DNA of 64,000 nt from Pseudopithomyces maydicus. Its lineage: Eukaryota; Ascomycota; Dothideomycetes; Pleosporales; Didymosphaeriaceae. Position 1 is the first letter of the stretch; the number at the start of each line of letters is the position of its first letter. The position numbers were made by a program, and so were the translations under genes. This document shows positions 57,946-64,000 of the stretch, in pieces. The notes below the pieces were generated by a model that had not been told where the DNA came from, made no database searches, and saw only the letters and a program-made list of their open reading frames with translations. Location of the stretch: positions 434,001 through 498,000 of the forward strand of contig JANTUC010000017.1 of the NCBI GenBank assembly GCA_026873275.1, read 5' to 3'.

Positions 57946-59997
57946 ATGGCACCTGCCAGTGTTCAGTCGACGCATGCGCACCCTTCAATGCCGCAAACGC
58001 CACTGACGCCACCAACGCTATGCGCAACACCGGAGCCTTACGGTCCTTCCCAAGAGCGCATGTCTCGCCTGTACTGCAATCGCTTCTTTGGGAATAGGCT
58101 CCACCTCAAAGCTCTGCAGGGTGAAAACAGGACGACCGCTGCACAGGTTTTCTGCCCAGATGTGCGGCGCCCCTCCTTCAGCGATGACTGTCCAGTCAGC
58201 CATAGTGAGGTTATTTCATGCTGGAAGGGTCTCAATTTGAAACAGGCAGATGAGATTCGCACTTGGGAACGCGTATTCCAGAAAGCACTCGAGGTGCAGG
58301 TTACAAGTGCGTAGCCCCGAGCGACTTGTGACCAGCTTCCTTGCATTCTTCCATATACTGTACCAGTTGCAGATACTATCGAATGGCTTGTTGACTGACA
58401 TCATATGTGCGAAGACCATATACGCGAGCTTGTCACAACAGTGGCATTCACTAGCGATGGCACCTCGACGTTAGTCCAGGACATCGACATCGACCTAGAA
58501 GAACTTGTACGAACGATGATTAACTTTTACTTCGCATGTATGTATCTCTCTCGGTGCTATTCATGTATACATGTTACTGGTATATTGACGCGCCCTAGCG
58601 AGTTCGAACATGCAATGCATGAGTAAATGTTCTATGTACGACGGTGACCTGCCGAGTTTTGCCTACAATTTTTTGCGCACTCGCGACTGTTTCGTGTATG
58701 CCTCCTCTCAAACTCGTATCCAGGCTCGCCTTACCTTTTCATTACCATCTGCCTCTATCATTGGTGAAGTCGTGTGGCACGTGCCGGCTATCGATTTTGA
58801 TGACTTTCCGGACACCCTGAACACCGGTGCGGCGGTCCACCTAGAATATCGGTCGCCCACTTATGGTAATCAATGTGGATTCGTGGTTTTTCCCGATTAC
58901 ATGAATTATAAAATCGACGACGATATTTCAAACCTACTGATAAAGTGCGTTATATACGTTCATAATCTTTGCATTGTCTGAACTTGAGCAAGATTGGATT
59001 TAGAAACACTGTGTTGACCACAAACCAGGAGGTCAACGCTCACGGCCGTGTCCAATATGTATTTCCCAGGAGGGATCCAGTATCAGCGTACCATCCGATA
59101 TATCATCAAAATCCCTAACACGAATCCTCTCGAGTCAGAACTAAGCCAAGGCTCCAGTCTCCCCTTTTACCTGAAATGGACAGATAACGGCCCCTTTCAG
59201 GACAGAGATGCCGTGCATCGAGAATCTATGCTCTATCAGAATGCAAGGCCCAGTGAGCGCAGAACAGAGAAACACGCTGTTAACAACCTTGTGCCCAAGG
59301 CGATACCAACCACATCCCTAGAGGGGCAGCACGAAAACAACCACCATTCAGAGCCTAGAGCGCGGGCACAACTTCAGCTTCAGCAGCGCCGATTAGAGCT
59401 GCTTGATCGGAGGGAAAGTAATCTGGTTGCGGAAGCATGGGTTGGCGATCAACTGGATAGCCTGAACTATCTTCCCGTCGATCATAGTTCGCCTTCGACG
59501 TATGTTATATCATCCCCAAAAAAAATATCCCAACGTTCTATACTGATTGGGCTACTAGCAGCCCGAACCTGAGTTTCTGCAAGAAGTCGAGTCCTCAACC
59601 TAGATCGGAGAAGGCCAAAGCGCGGACACACAGCACTGAGAGTCCACGCGTCAAACACAACTTCCACGAAAATGGCAGTATGGGGAATACTCTCTACGGG
59701 AACCGTCTTCAAAGAAGAGACTCAGTAATGGGAGAACTCCACGATGACGCAGCTCAAAGCTCAAAGACAATGGATGCTCTTCATGATCCGAGAGATGATC
59801 AGGAAACCATTCGCCGTAATTACAACGAGTTTCTGGGAAACACTCAGCGACACTCAAGGATGTGTTCGGATGACGCTCGTGAGGCTACAGAGTACGAGAA
59901 TATCTTTTTAGAGGAGAAAGGCTCAGATTGCGCCAGTCGAGTGTCTGGGTGCTGTTCGCCGACGTCTGAGCGCATCTCAGTGATGTCGCTGAACTGA
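57946..59997 (+). CDS. Unrecognised multi-exon protein
   Basis: Five exons (57946-58306, 58415-58537, 58599-58944, 59029-59499, 59559-59997) give 579 aa. Donors are GTGCGT, GTATGT, GTGCGT and GTATGT, and all phases match. The start is CCAATGG context, only 159 bp after the kinase stop. The N terminus is Pro/Thr-rich; residues of about 40-160 contain a compact block (RLYCNRFFGNRLHLKAL, HSEVISCWKGLNL). The middle (about 165-300) looks folded, with beta-rich stretches such as RIQARLTFSLPSASIIGEVVW and AAVHLEYRSPTYG. The last 250 residues are hydrophilic and Gln/Arg/Glu-rich. No domain was recognised. The acceptor of exon 5 may be three bases later. Possibly a lineage-specific gene. Confidence 0.65.
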
Positions 59998-60258
59998 GTG
60001 AAAACGAGCGTGAGATTTCTCTTCCAGGCTACATTAGACTTGCGATTGGGTATTATTAGCAGGTAGGCTTTGGTTCGCTCCAGATACATTATTTCGTCTT
60101 CTGTTTTCCCTATGCGTAATCCACATCAGGGCCACCATAAGAGACTATTCCGTATCATTGTCATTTACGGACGGTACGTGGGCCCGCACTGAATCCTGCC
60201 CAATGCACTTGTGATGTTCTCTATCTGTGCTTAATCTCCCACCTCGCAGCAAAAATCC

Positions 60259-61241
60259 TCAATCCCACATCTCCGATTTGACATTAATCATGGGACTGAC
60301 CTCCACATCTCGATGTGCCTCACTTCGAAATTGTGGCCACGATTCGTCCTCCTCGTCAATACATGTATAAGCCCATCCCAACTCCACCATCATCGTCAGT
60401 TCTCTCTTAGGCTTCCCATCAGAACGTATCAGAGCCCCAAGACTAATGTCCTCGTTCTTCACGGCGCACGCAGCGACCTCATCCGGTGCAGGATACTCCC
60501 CGCATTCATATTCCGTAATGTATCCCGTCGGCATACCCCCAACGGAAATCTCGCCGAAAATATAGTCATACAGCAGCCCCATCGTCAGCCCCCTTCCTTG
60601 CACAAGTCGACCTTTTCCTTCACATCAGCGTCCTCGCTTCCAGTGGCTCGTGTAACGAGTGTAATTCCTGGTTTTTCTGTTTGACGTGCGTCCCCTGCTT
60701 CGTCCTTTGTAACATTGCTATTGGATCCGTCTCCTTTCCCAAATCGGACCACGCATTCCTCCGCAGACACGCCCATCATGCCGCATACGTGCCAGCGGAA
60801 TACTACAGTGGTCACGGGCGGGGATGCGATTTGCATGCGGCGCCATGATGCCTCGCGACGGCGGAAGGCCTCCGGGTGGCGGTTGAACGAGCCGAAAAAT
60901 CCCTCGGGGCGTGTTTCGATGGCGGTTATGATATCCTTGTCAGTATGTGGATGGCTCCAGCTGACGTCTATCTCTGAGTATTTGAATCCTTCTACTGAAA
61001 GTAAAGCCGGAAATTTAGAAGCAATGAGGGGATTGAGGAAGTCGTGAGAACGCGTGGTCGTTAGAGATGCAGAAGAAGGGCGAAAGTATAGAAGTGTCTG
61101 GAGAGTGGGGGATGTCGAGACGAGGGAATGCCAATTCTTGCAGACGGATTGAGCAAGGAGGAGACCTTGCTGTGGGAGATGGGCAAGGATCATTTCGAGG
61201 AGTTCGGGAGTATCGATTGGGGAGGGTGTTGGTTCAGCCAT
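60259..61241 (-). CDS. F-box protein (frameshifted)
   Basis: One exon from ATG 61241. The F-box is at residues of about 9-45: IDTPELLEMILAHLPQQGLL, then LAQSVCKNWHSLVSTSPTLQ. It would bind Skp1 in an SCF ubiquitin ligase. The rest has WRRMQIASPPVTTVVFRWH, a pattern seen in fungal F-box proteins, and an acidic end after the frame change. A -1 shift at a G5 run on the coding strand (60589-60593) separates residues 1-219 from the C-terminal part (GLLYDYIFGEISVGG...). One extra G joins KEGG to LTMGLLYDYIF and gives 327 aa. Without it the protein stops at TGA just after the run. The target is unknown. Confidence 0.8.
60589..60593 (-). other. Frameshift site 4 (G5 on coding strand)
   Basis: The upstream frame meets TGA directly after the run. 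The downstream frame continues for over 110 codons with coding character. -1 shift. Confidence 0.75.
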
Positions 61242-61990
61242 CTTGTGACAGAATAGCTGACAAGGAAACGCCTGAGATTCCTCTGGCTCTAAACAAATAC
61301 AAACGAACAAGAAGGTAGCTTGAGTATTCGAACTAATGCCTTTGTTTGGCGTACGAGTCGAAAGCCGTTATTTTGTGGTTGCCTAATGCCTACTGGACGG
61401 GTATCAATACGAGGGTGAGTCAGCACCCCCGGAACGGAAAGAGGACATGGAACATCCACAAGTGTGGAGCCCTGGAGATAAAATGGTCAGAAGGTTAGCC
61501 TAATCGGCGAATGAACAAATTCAATTATGTCTGTGGTTATAACCATGTGGTTGAATATGTGACTGCGAGAATTATCTAATTCCAGCATGTGATTTTATTT
61601 AGTCCTCTTACCTCGGGATTCTAGTAAAAAATCTGGAGCTACCGTATAAACTCCAAGCAGCAAAAGATCACTTTGGTTCGCCAAAAGCACTGGTTCTCGA
61701 TTTTATGACAGGCATATGACCGTACATAAGCCTTTAGGTTCAGGGCATGCATAAAATAGACAGTATCACTGAATCTGATGTATAACATGATATATTCTTC
61801 AATTACCGTAAATCATCAATCATGAATCATAATCGTCTCTCGCAAGTAGTAACAGAAAACCACACACTGCAATTGCAGCTTTCCAACAGCACCAGAGACC
61901 CCAAGCGCCTTTTTGGTCTTCCGAGGTAACTAGGGTATATCTGACCGGTGCACAGCACCATCGACCTTGCCCAAAGCCCGTTCCCTACAT
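61242..61990. other. Intergenic, AT-rich
   Basis: Upstream flank of the F-box gene and 3' flank of the next gene. No gene was found. Confidence 0.5.
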
Positions 61991-63492
61991 TTATACAACA
62001 CTGGCTGGTGCTTTACCCTTACCAAACGTAGAGCTTTGGGCTACCATCAAGACCTCTCTCAGTCTAGTTTCAGCCTTGGTAAGGTCGGACTCGGCATTGC
62101 TTCTTATATTGGATGGCCGTGGCCATGGTAACCACGATGTGATGGAAGACAGCGTACTTGAACGCCCGCGCGATGCATTCAAGCTGTTGACGGACGTATT
62201 CCGACGATGAGAAAAGGTAGTTTTGGGGATAGCGGTCTGCGGCCGTGGCGTCGGTCTGCTCTCCAAGGACTCTGGGACATCCGTAATCGTGGAGGATGTG
62301 TCTAACGACAAATGATTCGAGGCCTGAGGTGACGGGACTGTGATGACAGGATGGTCATCTGACAGAGCTTGCACAGCCCAAGCAGGACCTTTCGGTCTCT
62401 GCTCCTCGTCCTGCACCGACGGGCCAGCTTCGGCCTGGTCTGGAATATGACCGCTCGCCCGTCTCCTCACGCTACCGCCGCTGATGACACTTTTCAAACT
62501 CCCGTAGGCTGATTGACTGCTCTTCTTGCTACTCGATGCTCCTCGTGTCTCGCCGGCCAACCGCTCGCTTGAACTGCTCGCTTCAGGCACTGCCGTAAGC
62601 GTATTCTCCGCAGCTGCCCAGCCCTGACCGATACGCGATATTCGCCCTCTGCCTACCAGCGCTCCAACACCTGCCGCCCATCCCGGCCCAGTGCCCGTGA
62701 TCTCGCCCTGAGGGGGAGGTGGGCGTCGTACTCGTCCGCCAGACTCAACCTGCTCCTAGCACATATCTCCGCAATGGCATCAATGGCATCTCTGATCTCG
62801 GGGTCCACAGCACGGAGTATGGCCGAGAAGGAGAAGTCCTCGATGGAGGGCAGTCTCTCGGACCGGCCGGCCAGTGCAGCCGACAGGGCGGAGGGATTCT
62901 GCGAGCCGTGGCCGTTCATGTTCAGATAGCGAGGCGAATTGATGCCGGACGAGTTGCGTGAATGATAGCGTGAGCCGGAGTAGGTGCGCACGACCACGGG
63001 CTGGCTCGATAGCGTGGTCCGGCTCGAGGCGGACTTTGCAGACTTACTCTGTGGGTTGGACGAGGCGTGGGACTGGAAGGCGGGCGCATTGAGGGCGCGC
63101 AGGGCAGCCGACTGGGTTGGGGGCAGGGTGTTGGTCAGTGTGGTGGTGGCACTGGGCACCGAGCCTGCACTGGTGGCCAGGTCTTGCAATGGTGCTTCCT
63201 GTGCGTCGATGGGCGACGGCGTGTGGGTCACGATAGCGGGCGGGAGGGCGGTAGGCGGGCCGCTGGCACTCCACAGCGTCGAAAGAACGCCGAGCGACAC
63301 CGACTGGCGGGTGGTGGTCGCCGGCGTTACTGCGGGAGGCAGCGTGGTGGCCGTGGTGGTGTCCGCAGCGGCGATATGGAGGCCATGTTGGGCTGGCGGA
63401 GGGGCATCTACGAGAACTGCACCGGACGGTGGGGCGCCGCATGTTTCAAACGCACTGCTCGCGGGGCGTGAATCTGCGGCAGAGTCGGGCAT
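61991..63492 (-). CDS. Conserved-looking Ser/Thr/Pro-rich protein (frameshifted)
   Basis: One exon from ATG 63492 (an in-frame alternative start lies at 63525), about 500 aa after one correction. The N-terminal 200 residues are Ala/Thr/Pro/Ser-rich and disordered. The ordered core is around RLPSIEDFSFSAILRAVDPE, then IRDAIDAIAEICARSRLSLADEYDAHLPP. The core continues across a -1 shift at a C5 run (62712-62716) into QGEITGTGPGW. The remainder is Ser-rich with SAYGSLKSVISGGSVRRR and a C-terminal helix (SDLTKAETRLREVLMVAQ). I do not recognise the family; the core looks conserved because it is low in Ser/Pro and helical. No signal peptide or membrane segment. Confidence 0.75.
62712..62716 (-). other. 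Frameshift site 5 (C5 on coding strand)
   Basis: The upstream frame ends at 62653 after an Arg-rich run. The other frame is open from the run to 61991 and reads QGEITGTGPGWAAGVGALVG. One extra C makes DAHLPPQGEI continuous. Confidence 0.75.
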
Positions 63493-64000
63493 GGTGCGAA
63501 TTGCTTTATTGGCGCAGCAGGTCAATCATGCATGGTCGCTACGCGCACTGGGTCGAGTCTCGTGTTGACGATGGCTGCAGTGTGAGAGTAGGATGTGTTG
63601 GCTCATGCTTGGCATGCTTTGTCCTATGGTCCCCTCGGAGAATTTCTGCACCGCCAGCAAGCCATTCTTTGACATATTCGGATCCACGTCGTACCTCTGT
63701 ATGCTGTAGCCAAAATGTGGCTCATTTCTGTTGTCTAGTGTCGTCCTGAAGTTCCCTCCAAGCACCGTGTTGCTCGCACGGGAGCTGCAAGAGCTGGCCT
63801 GCAGCAAAAGAGGGTGTGGAGCTGTCTCGATTCAGGATAGACGTATGCAGCGTATGCGTAATATGCTAAATCAGTTCCGCGTAGAAGTGGGACGCGTTCG
63901 AGTGAGTGGCTCGACGGGATGCAAACAACCGTCTATCTGCTGCTCAAAAAAGTATTTCATCGTCTGCTGATCCGCCTTGCATCACTCCCAGCTGGATGCC
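63493..64000. other. Right-edge flank
   Basis: Upstream flank of the minus-strand gene ending at 63492. No gene was found before the window edge. Confidence 0.45.

Noticed and set aside
58990..59114. Frameshift in the unknown 579-aa gene
   Set aside because: Using the CAAACCAG acceptor at 59028 keeps the frame, so no shift is needed.

Overview
The window is nuclear DNA of a filamentous ascomycete (Pezizomycotina, most likely Dothideomycetes). The basis is dense protein genes on both strands, short GT-AG introns of about 45-170 nt with CTAAC/CTGAC branch sites, and families typical of this group: an Opi1/CCG-8 regulator, a fungal rhodopsin-domain membrane protein, a 2EXR-type F-box-like protein, an NCS1 permease and an F-box protein. 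The class-level placement is inference.

Layout. Bases 1-5500 hold no convincing protein gene. About 1140-5070 is a degenerate minisatellite field built on a core of the form TGGTSGGATSAGCT, with higher-order periods of about 20, 65 and 203 bp. Beside it, at 5328-5499, is a tRNA-like Pol III unit (TATA, A box, B box, T-run). From 6 to 35 kb lie OPI1, a WRN-like exonuclease with an HRDC domain, a small disordered protein, a 2EXR protein, TAF6, APM1 (AP-1 mu), a secreted Gly/Trp-rich GPI protein, a DUF4748 membrane protein, POM34, a membrane-anchored AMP-binding protein with a degenerate P-loop, an NCS1 permease and a DEDDh RNA exonuclease. From 35 to 51 kb lie MPO1, a sugar transporter, a gene-free AT-rich stretch of about 4 kb, an ATP-grasp ligase, a rhodopsin-domain protein and a large disordered repeat protein. 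From 50 to 64 kb lie a p24 cargo receptor, UBP15 (USP7), a mitochondrial PDK/BCKDK-type kinase, an unrecognised 579-aa protein, an F-box protein and a conserved-looking hypothetical protein.

The genes do not form a metabolic cluster. Most are conserved housekeeping genes (transcription, vesicle traffic, nuclear pore, deubiquitination, RNA processing, lipid metabolism) mixed with transporters and lineage-restricted genes. Exon structures were rebuilt by hand from splice signals and reading phase. For 18 of the 19 genes assembled without a frame correction they close without a stop; the other, at 20586, is only a candidate.

The most notable window-wide pattern is that five genes each need exactly one extra base to stay in frame. 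All five shifts are in the -1 sense and all fall at a run of 4-5 identical bases (10468-10472, 43775-43778, about 47968-47980, 60589-60593, 62712-62716). This looks like systematic homopolymer contraction in the sequence rather than five independent pseudogenes. Other points of interest are the minisatellite field, the Pol III unit, a GC-AG intron, a 14-nt microexon and the 16-copy peptide repeat.
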